Below, piece after piece: positions 1 through 10,439 of a stretch of DNA of 64,000 nt. The notes under the pieces are model-generated. The model was not told where the DNA came from, ran no database searches, and was given only the letters and a program-made list of their open reading frames with translations. The position numbers were made by a program, and so were the translations under genes. The stretch is taken from assembly GCA_027257055.1 (NCBI GenBank), contig JAPVLO010000003.1, positions 11,721,501-11,785,500 on the forward strand, written 5' to 3'. Within the stretch, counting starts at the first letter, position 1. Each line of letters opens with the position of its first letter. The DNA comes from Cephalopachus bancanus (lineage: Eukaryota > Chordata > Mammalia > Primates > Tarsiidae).

Positions 1-59
1 GGATGGAGGGTAATTTCTCACACTCCTCCAGTGCCAGCAGTCTCTGCAATAGGATGCTA

Positions 60-220
60 TTTATTTGCTCATTTAGTTCCCAAAAGAGCCTGCGGAGCGG
101 GCACACAGCGATTAGTGGAGTTCAGAAGACTGAGCTGCGTAAAGTCATCTGGCTGTTTAGGGGCCAGCGCCAGAACCAGGGTCTTGAGAACCCCCAAACT
201 TGTTTTCTTTCTTGGACTTT
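60..220 (-). mobile_element. MIR SINE relic
   Basis: Antisense MIR core: the segments 'cacacagcgatta', 'aaagtcatctggctg' and 'agaaccagggtcttgag' follow the order of an inverted MIR (cleared-balance region, then the tRNA-like head). Strongly diverged, with no intact ends. Confidence 0.7.
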
Positions 221-445
221 TGAGTTGGAACAAACAGAATCAGTACCAGATGTTGGTATCAATGCATCTGTGGTTGAGAAGATAAACAATTCTTTCTAGG
301 TCTTGAGGAATTTGTGATTTCTTTTACTTTTCTACACTTGTTTTTTGAACATCTACTGTATACAAGAGAGGAAATGTGCATTGGGGTCCAGAGATGAGTA
401 AGCCCTGGCCTTCACTAGGATGGAATTCTGATTGCCGTATAGAAT

Positions 446-740
446 CTTTTTTTTTTTTTTTTGAGTTGGAGTCTCACTGTCACTCAGGCTGGAGTACAGT
501 GGCATGCTCACAGCCACCACAGCCTCAATCTGCAGGGCTTAGGTGACCCTTCCACCTCAGCCTTCCAAGGTAGCTGGAACCACAGGAGCAAGCTACCACA
601 GCCCAGCTGATTTTTTGATTTATTGTAGAGGTCTCTCCACAATGCCCAGGCTGGTCTCAAACTTGTGGGCTAAGGCAATCCTCTCATCTCCACCTCCCAA
701 AGTGCTGGGATTATAGATGTGAATCACCACGCCCGGTTTC
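446..740 (-). mobile_element. Alu SINE, dimeric
   Basis: Poly-T at 447-463 opens an antisense Alu whose 5' end is 'gcccggtttc'. A 7-base target-site duplication ATAGAAT lies at 439-445 and 741-747. The copy is diverged. Confidence 0.95.
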
Positions 741-747
741 ATAGAAT

Positions 748-1350
748 TATAATGTGAACCATGCACAGACATGTGCTGCATATTGGCATTTCGGGCAACA
801 ACTGACAACATCTATGACAGCACCCCGTGAGATTATAATACTGTTTTTTTTTTTTTTTTTTTTTTGAGTTGGAGTCTCACTCTGTCGCCCAGACTGGAGT
901 GCAGTGGCTGCTCCCGGTCACCACAGCCTCGACCTGCTGGGCTCCGGCGATCTTTCCGTCTCAGCCTTCCAAGTAGCTGGAACTATAGGCGCGTGCTACC
1001 ATGCCCGGCTGATTTTTTGATTTATTGGATGAGCTCTCGCCTGCCCAGGCGGGTCTCAAACCTGCGGGCTCAGGCCATCCACTCACCTCAGCCTCCCAAA
1101 GGCGCGGGATTATAGGCTGAGCCACCGAGCCCGGCTAATAATACCGTATTTTTACCGTACCTTTTCTATGTTTAGCTACACAAATACTTACCATTGTGTT
1201 ACAATTGCCTACAGTGTTTAGTACAGTAGTGTGCTGTACTTTTCACGTTTTTAGCCTAGGAGTGATAAGCCATGCCACATAGCATAGATGTGTAGTGGGT
1301 TAGACTAGCGGCCCCCAACCTTTTTGGCATCAGGGACTGGTTTTGTGGAA
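748..1350. repeat. Old interspersed repeat split by an Alu
   Basis: The flanks 748-843 and 1136-1300 read as one element: 'gtgctgcatattggcatttcgg', 'gattataata' then 'accgtatttttaccgtacc' and 'cattgtgttacaattgccta'. This is a pattern common in mammalian genomes, but I cannot name the family safely. A second old fragment ('cccccaacctttttggcatc') follows at about 1311-1350. Confidence 0.6.
844..1135 (-). mobile_element. Alu SINE, young lemur-type subfamily
   Basis: Carries the young signature: 'gtctcgcctgcccaggcggg', 'aaaggcgcgggattataggctgagcc'. An imperfect target-site duplication ATAATACtG / ATAATACcG flanks it. It interrupts the older repeat on either side. Confidence 0.95.
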
Positions 1351-1355
1351 GAGAA

Positions 1356-1638
1356 TTTTTTTTGAGTTGGGGTCTCACTCTGTTGTCCAGGCTGGAGTGC
1401 AGTGGCACGATCTCGGTTCAATGCAGCCTAGACCTTGTGAGCTCAGGAGACCCTCAGCCTCCCACGTAACTGGGGCTAAAGGCATACCACCTCATTTGGC
1501 TAAATTTTCCATAATTATTGTGGAGACAGGCCTTGCTATTGTTGATCAGGCTGGTCTCGAACTGCTGGGCTCAAGCAATCCTCTTGCCTTGGCTTCCCAA
1601 AGTGCTGGGATTATAGGTGTGAGCCACTTCATCCAGCC
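1356..1638 (-). mobile_element. Alu SINE, older dimeric copy
   Basis: Short poly-T, 'gagttggggtctcactctgttgtccagg', ending in 'gtgagccacttcatccagcc'. Diverged AluJ-like left arm. Confidence 0.93.
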
Positions 1639-2260
1639 AAAATGAAAATTCTTAGACATTTTACATTTTTAAACTTTGTGCCACAGTTTCAAAATCCGGT
1701 GTGGGTTTTATACTCTACAGCATATCCCAATTTGCACCAGCCCCACTGGTAAGGCTCCAGGCCCCATGTGGTTAGTGGCTACCATACTGGATGGCACATA
1801 ACTGAGAGGAGATATTTCTAAACCAATTCATACGCCGCCATGGGGTGCTGGCTATAAGGCCAGCCTGTACCCTATACCTGGGAGCACAAGGGAGGCTGAA
1901 GTTTGTCTTCTCTGGGAGGGGACTTTTGAATTGGGACTCGATTGTATTCAGAAGGGAAGGGCATTTCTGGCAAAGGTAGGAGAACCTATCTGGAGGCAGG
2001 TGAAAGGGGAGGCCCCTTCCCTGAGCTAATTTGGTCCTGACATTGGCTTGAGTTTTGCAAGTGTGACTGAGTCTCAGAGAGGCTGGTTGAATACCTTGCT
2101 TGTATTCCAACAACTAGCTCATGGTGGAACTATGGCTTATCCATGATCTTTCTGTCAGTTCATGGTGTTTCTTTTCAGCAACAATCCTTTCTTCCTCTAC
2201 TTTTTCTGGTTAACACTTCTTAATCACCTTTCAGATCCTTGGGCTAGCACTGATTCTTCA
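1639..2260. other. Unique and old-repeat DNA, no gene seen
   Basis: About 1640-1800 resembles the end of an old repeat ('gtggttagtggctaccatactggatggcac'-like text split across it). The rest has no recognised element, and the frames crossing it show no domain. Confidence 0.4.
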
Positions 2261-2270
2261 GGAAAGGCTT

Positions 2271-2559
2271 TTTTTTTTTTTTGAGTCTCACTCTGTCGCC
2301 CAGGTTGGAGTGCAGTGGCACACTCTTGGCCACCACAACCTCGACCTGCTGGGCTCAGGCAATACTTTCACCTCAGTCTTCCAAGTGGCTGGAACCACAG
2401 GCATATGCCACCAAGCCTGGCTAATTTTTTTGATTTATTGTAGAGACGAGGTCTCGCCAAGTTGCCCAGACTTGTCTTGATCCTCTGAGTTCAGGCAATC
2501 CTCTTGCCTTGGCCTCCAGAAGTGCTGAGATTACAGGCTTGAGCCACCATGCCCGGCTG
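2271..2559 (-). mobile_element. Alu SINE, dimeric
   Basis: Perfect 10-base target-site duplication GGAAAGGCTT at 2261-2270 and 2560-2569. Left arm is of the intermediate 'gccaagttgcccag' type; the right arm lacks the usual 'gttggagtc' block after poly-T. Confidence 0.95.
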
Positions 2560-2609
2560 GGAAAGGCTTGCTTGACTTTCCTGATAAGTTTCAATCATAT
2601 CCTTATTGT

Positions 2610-2960
2610 TTATTTCATTTACAGGGCCTGTCACATGGTAGCTGCTTAATAAAATTTATTGATTGAATGTGTGAACTAAGGAATTTAGTAAAATCAGAGA
2701 AGGCTTCTTGGAGGAGGTGCACCTTGACCCAGTGGGTTGAGAAGATATTCCAGGAGACCAGAGCAAGGAGAGGAGTGGCTTGGTAGCTAAAACAGGAGAC
2801 AGACTTGAACCTGGAGGGTTGGAGGTCCGTGGGGGGGATTGGGTGTCCTGTGTAATCTTGGGACTTGAGTAGGCCTCAAGTGGAGGTCACTCTTTGGGGG
2901 GATATTAGGGATTGACAGGGGATTCTGACAAGTTATCTTAGGAAATGGAGAGCTTCTAAA
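2610..2960 (+). mobile_element. MIR/L2 3' end and L2-like relic
   Basis: 'gggcctgtcacatggtagctgcttaataaa' (split in meaning here) is the common MIR/L2 tail pattern at 2625-2680. 'aggcttcttggaggaggtg' at 2700-2718 matches L2 body text. The remaining piece is weak. Confidence 0.5.
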
Positions 2961-3164
2961 TGTTTGAGGACATCTGAGGCTCATCTAGTTTTTTCTGTTT
3001 CAAGGGAAAAAGCTCAACAACTCAGGGTTCTGTGATGGGTGACTGGCGGCGGGGAGTGGGAGTTGGGGAGACAGGTAGAGAGGAGGAGCCACAGTTAAGA
3101 TTCAAACTCTGAAACCATATTCCTCGGATCAAGTCCTAGTTCTTCCCCTGAAGAACATGTGACT

Positions 3165-3420
3165 AGCCGGGTTCGGTGGCTCAGCCTGTAATCCCGTGCC
3201 TTTGGGAGGCTGAGGTGAGTGGATTGTCTGAGCCCGTGGGTTCGAGACCCGCCTGGGCAACTTGGCGAGACCTCATCTCTACAATAAATCAAAAAATTAG
3301 CCAGGCGTGGTAGCGCCCGCCTGTAGTTCCAGCTACTTGGAAGGCTGAGGCTGAGGTGGCCGGGAGCGGCCACTGCACTCCAGTCTGGGCGACAGAGTGA
3401 GACTCCAACTCAAAAAAAAA
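3165..3420 (+). mobile_element. Alu SINE, young lemur-type, sense
   Basis: Head 'agccgggttcggtggctcag'. Flanked by AAGAACatGTGACT at 3151-3164 and a matching copy with small differences just after the A-tail (about 3419-3432). The right-arm hairpin GTGGCC/GGCCAC is perfect at 3356-3373. Confidence 0.96.
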
Positions 3421-3490
3421 GAACACATGACTGTGGCTAAGTCACTTAAGCGCTTGGAAGTTCAGTTTCCTCTATGAAAAACGGATTTTA

Positions 3491-3777
3491 GCCGGGTTCG
3501 GTGGCTCAGCCTGTAATCCCGCCCCTTTGGGAAGCTGAGGTGAGTGGATTACCTGAGCCTGCGGGTTCGAGACCCACCTGGGCAGCGAGACCTCATCTCT
3601 ACAATAAATCAAAAAATCAGCTGGGCGTGGTAGCGCATGCCTGTAATTCCGGCTACTCGGAAGGCTGAGGCGGAAGGATCGCCGGAGCCCAGCAGGTTGA
3701 GGCTGCGGTGGCTGGAGCGGCCACTGCACTCCAGTCTGGGTGACAGAGTGAGACTCCAACTCAAAAAAAAAAAAAGA
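3491..3777 (+). mobile_element. Alu SINE, young lemur-type, sense
   Basis: Starts 'gccgggttcggtggctcag', ends in A13. Target-site duplication GAAAAACgGATTTTA at 3476-3490 repeats at 3776-3790 with one difference. Left-arm T-arm-like motif GCGGG-TTCGAGA-CCCAC has one mismatch. Confidence 0.96.
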
Positions 3778-3799
3778 AAAACAGATTTTAAAAAAATCA

Positions 3800-4062
3800 T
3801 CCAGGCTCACAACTGTAATCCCAGAATTTTGGGAGGCCATGGCAGGAGGACTGCTTGAGCCCAGGGATTTGAGACCAGCCTGGGCAACATAGTGAGACCT
3901 CGTTTCTACAAAAAATTAGCCAGGTGTGTTGGCATATACCTGCAGTCCCAGCTACTTGCGAGGTTGAGGTGGAAGGATCACCTGAGCCCAGGTGATCATG
4001 CCACTGCACTCCAGCCTGGGCGACAGAGTGAGACTCCGACTCAAAAAACATAAACAAAAAAC
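3800..4062 (+). mobile_element. Alu SINE, older copy, sense
   Basis: AluJ-like: 'ctgtaatcccagaattttgg', 'gcctgggcaacatagtgaga', and a CAUAAACAAAAA-type tail. It lacks the first ~10 bases of the head and part of the right arm. Confidence 0.9.
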
Positions 4063-4069
4063 TACCCGT

Positions 4070-4165
4070 TGGTGGGAGGATAAAATGAGATATTATAGCA
4101 CACGGTGTCTATGTCTGACACTGAAGACGAGCGCTGAAGAAATGCTAGTTATTCCTACAAAGAGG
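4070..4165 (+). mobile_element. MIR relic, 3' half
   Basis: 'ggataaaatgagatattat' followed by 'gagcgctgaagaaatgctagttatt' matches the second half of MIR. Confidence 0.6.
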
Positions 4166-4549
4166 ATTTTTCTCTTGTCTTTCCTCTTCTCTCCCTCTTT
4201 CTCCTATCTTCACACATAGCCCATGAAACGGTTTTTAAGAGGTCCCAGTAGAGCCTTGAAACTGGCCCTTGGCAGCTATGTAGGTGGGGAATCGCAGAGG
4301 GGCTACAGTTCAGGGCCTAGGCGCAGCAGAGCAAGTCACAGGCAAAGCTGGTCGCAGCCTGGGGCATCTCGTGTCATGTGTGTCTCCCTGTCACTTTCAA
4401 AAGGCAGATCATTTACCTTTTGGAGTACCAGTCTCTGCATCTGCATTGGGGGGACCCTAATCCCAGCTGACCAATACTGCTACTATTATTACCTCATTGC
4501 CTCAAATTCCTAATCTCCTCCCAGGAAATAATTTAGCAATGGCTGAGGC

Positions 4550-4960
4550 CAGCAAGGGGCTTAGTCCAAGTCAGATGTGCTGCAGAAAGTAGTCGTCTGA
4601 AGGGAAGTCCCTGCCTGCAGTGGCCGCCTGCACTCACCTCCGCACAAACACATAACAAAAAACCAAGAGAAACAAATGACGCTTAGAGAAGAAAAAACTT
4701 TCCGAGTTCACTTGGCTGCAGTGCCTTTTAGGGGACCGAATTACGGTAAATCTAAAAATAAGGCCTGGCGTGCTTTTTCCTTAAACGCACAAAACGGTTT
4801 CTCTTTTCTACCTGCCTGGGGAACAATATAATCCAAGAGGCATATTTTGCCTGGTTTTGTTGCGTAGAACCCAGAAAAGCTCAGGGGAGAAACAGTTCCT
4901 GAGATTGTAGCTTGTTGCTTGAAGATCAAACCCAGGGAAAGTTATTTTTATACCTAGTGA
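4550..4960. other. Non-repetitive candidate conserved non-coding block
   Basis: Free of recognised repeats within an Alu-dense neighbourhood. Contains 'cgaattacggtaaat', 'ttaaacgcacaaaacgg' and several AT-rich motifs with intact CpGs. No frame carries a recognisable protein. A regulatory role is inference from texture only. Confidence 0.35.
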
Positions 4961-5203
4961 GTTGCTGGGTTTTTTTTCCCCTTCTCTTTTCAACTGCCTG
5001 GTATTTATCCTTACAATTAGGGGGTTTGTCTTGTTAAACAAAGTATTTTTTTTTCTTTCCTTGATTTTAAAAGGCATACATGCTCATTATAGAAAATTAG
5101 AAACTACTAAAAAAAAGAAAGAAAAAAATGACTTCTGTCATTCAAAGAGAGCTATGGTTAATGCTTCAGTACATTTTCTTCAGTCTTTTTCTTTTTTCTA
5201 TAC

Positions 5204-5494
5204 TTTTTTTTTCTTTGAGTTGGGGTCTCAATCTGTCACTAGACTGGAGTTCAATGGTATGACCACAGCTAACCATAGCCTCGAGCTTCTAGGCTCAGGT
5301 GATCTTCCCACCTCAACTTTCCAAGCAGTTGGGACTACAGGAGCATGCCACCACACCCAGCTAATTTTTGTATTTTTTGCAGAGACAGTCTTGCTACATT
5401 GCCTAGGCTGGTCTCGAACTCCTGGGCTCAAGGGATCCTCCTGCCTCAGTCTCCTATAGTGTTAGGATATAGGTGTGGGCCACCGAGCTCATCC
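5204..5494 (-). mobile_element. Alu SINE, older dimeric copy
   Basis: Poly-T then 'ctttgagttggggtctcaatctg', left arm with 'ttttgtattttttgcagagac', ending 'ggccaccgagctcatcc'. Confidence 0.93.
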
Positions 5495-6153
5495 TTTTTT
5501 ATGTTTCTTTTACGTAATTAAATCTATATGATACACATAGCTTTGTATCCCACATTTGTAGTAAATATTTCCAACAGATGACAGAATACACCCATTTAAG
5601 GAGTAGAACATTACTCATCCAGTTGAAACCTACTGTATGCGACTTTCTAGTTTATTATTCTTTCTTTTTTTTATTGTTTTCCACATTTGTAGGTGTCACC
5701 AAACAATATGCTGATTAAATTTGCATGGTTTTTGAACTTTGTATAAATACCAGCATAGCTCATGATAGAGCTCAGAGGGTCAAGACATCTTATAAAGACT
5801 AGGGGAAGCCTGGGACATCACCCGGGACACCAAGCAGTCTTGCTGATCGTGGTGAACTATATAAACAGTAGAAATATTAGCATTTTCTATGGGAGCCAAG
5901 ACATAAAAAAAGGTGGTGAGTTATTGCTTTTTTGTTGATCCCTCAGAACTAAGTCTGTGAGATTTAACTGTGGTGATGCATTTATTTTTGATTCACTTAT
6001 TTGTACTGCTCTATGGTATTCTATTGTATGAATATATAAATTATAGCACTGGCCATTGCTTTACTAGACTCTGGTGCGGCCATGTACTCTTTAAGCTATG
6101 GTCACCACCATGTTTCCTAAGTTTTAGTCCCCCTCTCCTACCTTGGAGAGGTA

Positions 6154-6173
6154 AGTCTCTCTCTCTCTCTCTC
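6154..6173. repeat. (CT)n microsatellite
   Basis: About nine CT units within the L1 relic. Confidence 0.85.
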
Positions 6174-6350
6174 CAATTTACTTTCTAAATAAACTATATT
6201 TTCCAATTGAAAAAAAAAAGTTACAGCACTTACCCTGTGTACAGACATTGGGTTGTTTCTCGTGTCTGGCAATATCAAACAATGCTTTTATGAACGTTCC
6301 TAGGGATGTCTTCGGCCTCACGATGTGAGTTCTCAATTTAAGACATGTAT

Positions 6351-6496
6351 TGGCTGAAAATGGTGGCTCACACCTATAATCTCAGCACTCTGGGAGGCCA
6401 TGGTGGGAGGATTGTTTGAGCCCAGGAGGTTGAGGCTGTGGTGATCTTGCTACTGCACTCCAGGCTGGATGACAGAGTGACTCAGAAAAAAAAAAG
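6351..6496 (+). mobile_element. Alu SINE with a large internal deletion
   Basis: The left-arm head passes directly from 'gtttgagcccaggaggttgagg' into the right-arm end 'cactccaggctggatgacagag'. The middle of the dimer is missing and the unit is only ~146 bases with an A-tail. Confidence 0.9.
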
Positions 6497-6732
6497 ACAC
6501 ACATATATACTGGGTGGATCTGAGGAATGCATATCCTCAAATGGGCCAGAAAATGGCAAATGTTTCCCATAGTAATTGCACAAATAATTTTAACTTTCTG
6601 ACAAGATCACTAGGGTTCCTGTTGCACCAGATACTTGGCAATGCTGGGTGTTGTCAGACTTTCAATTTTTGCTATTTTGGGAGATGGAAATGATATCTTT
6701 TTATATTAATTTGCATTTTCTTGATTTCTTTT

Positions 6733-7032
6733 CTTTTTTCTTTTTTTTTTGAGTTGGAGTCTCACTCTGTTGCCCAGGCTGAAGTGCAGTGGCATGCTCA
6801 AGGGCACCTTAACCTCGACCTGCTGGGCTCAGGCGATCCTTCCGCCTCAGCCTTCCAAGTAGCTGGAACTACAGGCACATGTCACCACACCCAGTTAATT
6901 TTTTTTAATTTATTGTAGAGACGAGGTGTCACCAAGTTGTCCGGACTGGTCTTGAACCCCTGGGGTCAGGCAATTCTCTCGCCTTGGCCTCCCAAAGTGC
7001 TGGGATTATAGACTTGAGCCACTGCGCCTGGT
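6733..7032 (-). mobile_element. Alu SINE, dimeric
   Basis: Intermediate lemur type ('accaagttgtccggactgg'). Flanked by TTCTTGATTTCTTT at about 6719-6732 and 7037-7050; the second copy is also the left flank of the next Alu. Confidence 0.95.
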
Positions 7033-7050
7033 CTTTTTCTTGATTTCTTT

Positions 7051-7345
7051 TTTTTTTTTTTTTTTTTTTTTGAGTTGGAGTCTCACTCTGTCGCCCAGAC
7101 TGGAGTGCAGTGGCCGCTCCCGGCCACCACAGCCTTGACCTGCTGGGCTCCGGCGATCCTTCTGCCTCAGCCTTCCGAGTAGCCGAAATTACAGGCATGC
7201 GCTACCACGCCCGGCTGATTTTTTGATTTATTGTAGAGATGAGGTCTCGCTGCCCAGGCGGGTCTCGAACCCGCGGGCGCAGGTAATCCACTCACCTCAG
7301 CCTCCCAAAGGCGCGGGATTATAGGCTGAGCCACCGAACCCGGCC
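7051..7345 (-). mobile_element. Alu SINE, youngest lemur-type subfamily
   Basis: Both subfamily hairpins are perfect: GTGGCC/GGCCAC at 7110-7127 and GCGGG-TCTCGAA-CCCGC at 7258-7274. The T-tract is 21 long. It landed in the right-hand target duplication of the preceding Alu. Confidence 0.97.
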
Positions 7346-7395
7346 TTTTTCTTGATTTCTAATAAGGCCTATCACCTTTTAAGAAAATCTTTTGC

Positions 7396-7652
7396 AGCCA
7401 GGCTCGGTGGCTCAGCCTGTAATCCCCCGCCTTTGGGAGGCTGAGGTGAGTGGACTGCCTGAAGACCTCGTCTCTACAATAAATCAAAAAATTAGCTGGG
7501 TGTGGTAGCGCGCGTCTGTAGTTCCAGCGACTTAAAAGGCTGAGGCGGAAGGATCGCCGGAGCCCAACAGGTCGAGGCTGTGGTGGCCGGGAGCGGCCAC
7601 TGCATTCCAGTCTGGGCAACAGAGTGAGACTCCAACTCAAAAAAAAAAAAAA
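7396..7652 (+). mobile_element. Alu SINE, young lemur-type, sense, deleted
   Basis: Target-site duplication AAATCTTTTGC at 7385-7395 and 7653-7663. About 35 bases around the B box are missing: 'ggactgcctgaagacctcgtc' joins across the gap. Right-arm hairpin is perfect at 7583-7600. A17 tail. Confidence 0.96.
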
Positions 7653-7740
7653 AAATCTTTTGCCATTTGGGTTTTCTCCTTTTTTGAAATGTCTATTAAC
7701 ATCTTTTGCCCGTTTTTCTGTTAGATTGCTTATCTTTTTT

Positions 7741-8294
<554 letters not shown>

Positions 8295-8589
8295 TTTTTT
8301 TTTTTTTGAGGCAGAGTCTCACTCTATCGCCCAGGGTGGAGTATAATGTGATACGTTCAGAGCCCCTGCGACCTCCACCTGTTGGGCTCAGGTAATCCTT
8401 CCACCTTAACCTTCCAAGTAGCTGGAGTTACAGGCATGAGCCACCATGCCCAGCTAATTTTTAAATTTATTGTAGAGATGAAGTCTTGCCAAGTTGCCCA
8501 GGATGGTCTCGAACCCCTGGACCTAGGCAATTCCCAGCCTCGGCCTCTCAATGTGCTGGGATTACAGGCATGAGCCACTGTACCTGGCC
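8295..8589 (-). mobile_element. Alu SINE nested inside another Alu
   Basis: Complete dimer ('gaggcagagtctcactctatc' to 'gagccactgtacctggcc') sitting in the central A-rich linker of the older Alu at 8118-8726. Confidence 0.92.
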
Positions 8590-8726
8590 TTTTTTGGATT
8601 TTTTTTTTTTTGTGGAGAAGTCTTGCTATGTTGCCCAGGCTGGCCTTGACCTCCTGGGCTCAAACAGTCCTCCCACCTTGGCCTCCCAAAGTGCTGAGAT
8701 TACAGGCGTGAGCCACCGCACCCAGC
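8590..8726 (-). mobile_element. Left arm of the split Alu
   Basis: 'tgtggagaagtcttgctatg' to 'gtgagccaccgcacccagc': AluJ-type left monomer continuing 8118-8294. Confidence 0.9.
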
Positions 8727-9146
8727 TACTTTTCTATACTGTATTTCAGCAAACATCATTGTTGAACTTATTAATTTGATAAAGGTTTATGCTTTTTTGG
8801 TGTGTCTTACCTAAGAAATCTTTTCCTACCAGGAAGTCATCAATATATTCTATATTTTTCTCCCTTGAAATTTAGTTTTCCTTTTCATTTCAGTCACTGA
8901 AATACCTAAAGCTGATTTTTGTGTGTGGGGTGGGGGGTGAAGTAGGGATCCAAATTTTAGTATATCTTCCATCTGAATAACTAGTTGCTTGAAAACATAC
9001 ATTTAATTGTCCATCTTTATCCACTGGCCTATAATGCAAGATCTCTTCTGTCTTATGTATTCACAAATGCATGGGCCTGCACTCAGTTCTCCTCCAATGA
9101 GTGTATATGTCTCTCCTCATGTCCATATTATACTACCTTAACTTTT

Positions 9147-9432
9147 TTTTTTTTTTTTTTTGAGTTGGTGTCTCACTCTGTTGCCAGGCTGGAGTGCAAT
9201 GGCATGCTGCTCACGGCCAGCGCAGCCCCCACCTGCTGGGCTCAGGTGTTCCTTCCAAGTAGCTGGAAGCACAGGTGAACGCTATCATGCCTGGCTTAAT
9301 TTTTTGGTTTATTGTAGAGATGAGGTCTTGCCAAGTTGCCCAGGCTTGTCTCGAACCCGTGGGCTCAGGCAGTCCTCTCACCTTGGTCTCCCAAAGTGCT
9401 GGGATTATAGGCGTGAGCCACTACTCCCAGCC
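9147..9432 (-). mobile_element. Alu SINE, dimeric
   Basis: Target-site duplication TAACTTTT at 9139-9146 and 9433-9440. A short deletion in the right arm brings 'caggtgttccttccaagtag' together. Confidence 0.95.
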
Positions 9433-9602
9433 TAACTTTTATAATTTTATAATCGGTTCTGATATTTGGCCAGGCAAGTTTATCTACCTTCTTTGTCAGT
9501 TTTTAAAGTGGTCTTAATTATTATTGGCCCTTTACTCATGCTCATTCATTTCAAATTATGCATTCAAATTCTTGAAAAAAAATCTGCTGGCATTTTGATT
9601 TC

Positions 9603-9883
9603 GTTTTTTTTGAATTGGAGTCCTACTCTGTCGTCTAGGTTGGAGTTCAGTGACACGCTCACAGCCACCACAGCCTGTATCTCCTGGGCTCAGGTGATTC
9701 TCCCGCCTCAGCCTCCCAAGTAACTGTAACTACAGGTGCACGTTATACTGATTTTTTAATATATTGTAGAGATGAGGTTTTGCCGAGTTGCCCGGGCTGG
9801 TCGCAAACCCCTGGGCTCAGGTGATCCTCTTGCCTCTGCCTTCCAAAGTGCTGGGATTACAGGCGTGAACCACCACGTCCGAC
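9603..9883 (-). mobile_element. Alu SINE, dimeric
   Basis: Perfect 15-base target-site duplication TGGCATTTTGATTTC at 9588-9602 and 9884-9898. The flanks join back into L1 ORF2 text. Confidence 0.97.
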
Positions 9884-9964
9884 TGGCATTTTGATTTCAA
9901 CTGCATTTAATCTGCAGATAGATATGGGGACAGTTGACAACTATATATTAAAATGTCCTATCCA

Positions 9965-10036
9965 AGGCTGGGAGTGTGCCACTGTACTCCAGCCTGATGA
10001 CAGAGTGAGACTCCAACTCAAAAAAAAAAAAAAAAT
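9965..10036 (+). mobile_element. 5'-truncated Alu (72 bases) with target duplication
   Basis: Only the right-arm end ('gtgtgccactgtactccagc') and A-tail are present. A perfect TCCTATCCA duplication flanks it at 9956-9964 and 10037-10045. Confidence 0.9.
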
Positions 10037-10070
10037 TCCTATCCATGAACACTGTTCCTCTCTCGCCTTT

Positions 10071-10398
10071 CTTTCTTTTTTTTTTTTGAGTCAGAGTCTC
10101 ACTCCGTCGCCCAGGTTGGAGTGCAGTGGCACACTCATGGCCACCCTAGCATTGATTTTTGGTCTCATGGTCACTCCAGCATTGATTTTCTGGGCTCAGA
10201 CGATCCTTCCGCCTCAGCCTTCTAAGTAGCCAAAACTACAGGTGCGCGCTACTGCACCCAGCTAATTATTTTTTTTTATTGTAGAGACGAGATCTCGCCA
10301 AGTTGCCCGGGGTGGTCTAGAACTCGCGGGCTCAGGCAATCCACTCACCTTGGCATCCCAAAGTGCTGGGATTGCAGGCTTGAGCTAAAGTGCCTGGC
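10071..10398 (-). mobile_element. Alu SINE with a 30-base internal duplication
   Basis: Dimeric Alu. The segments 10134-10163 and 10164-10193 are near-identical ('ctcatggccaccctagcatt' against 'ctcatggtcactccagcatt'), lengthening the right arm. Flanks CCTCTCTCgCCTTTC / CCTCTCTCtCCTTTC. Confidence 0.93.
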
Positions 10399-10439
10399 TC
10401 CTCTCTCTCCTTTCATTTACATCTGTAAATAATATTAAA

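Noticed and set aside
3563..3580. tRNA gene suggested by the T-arm-like TTCGAGA hairpin
   Set aside because: It lies inside an Alu left arm. There is no acceptor stem or anticodon arm in the right place.
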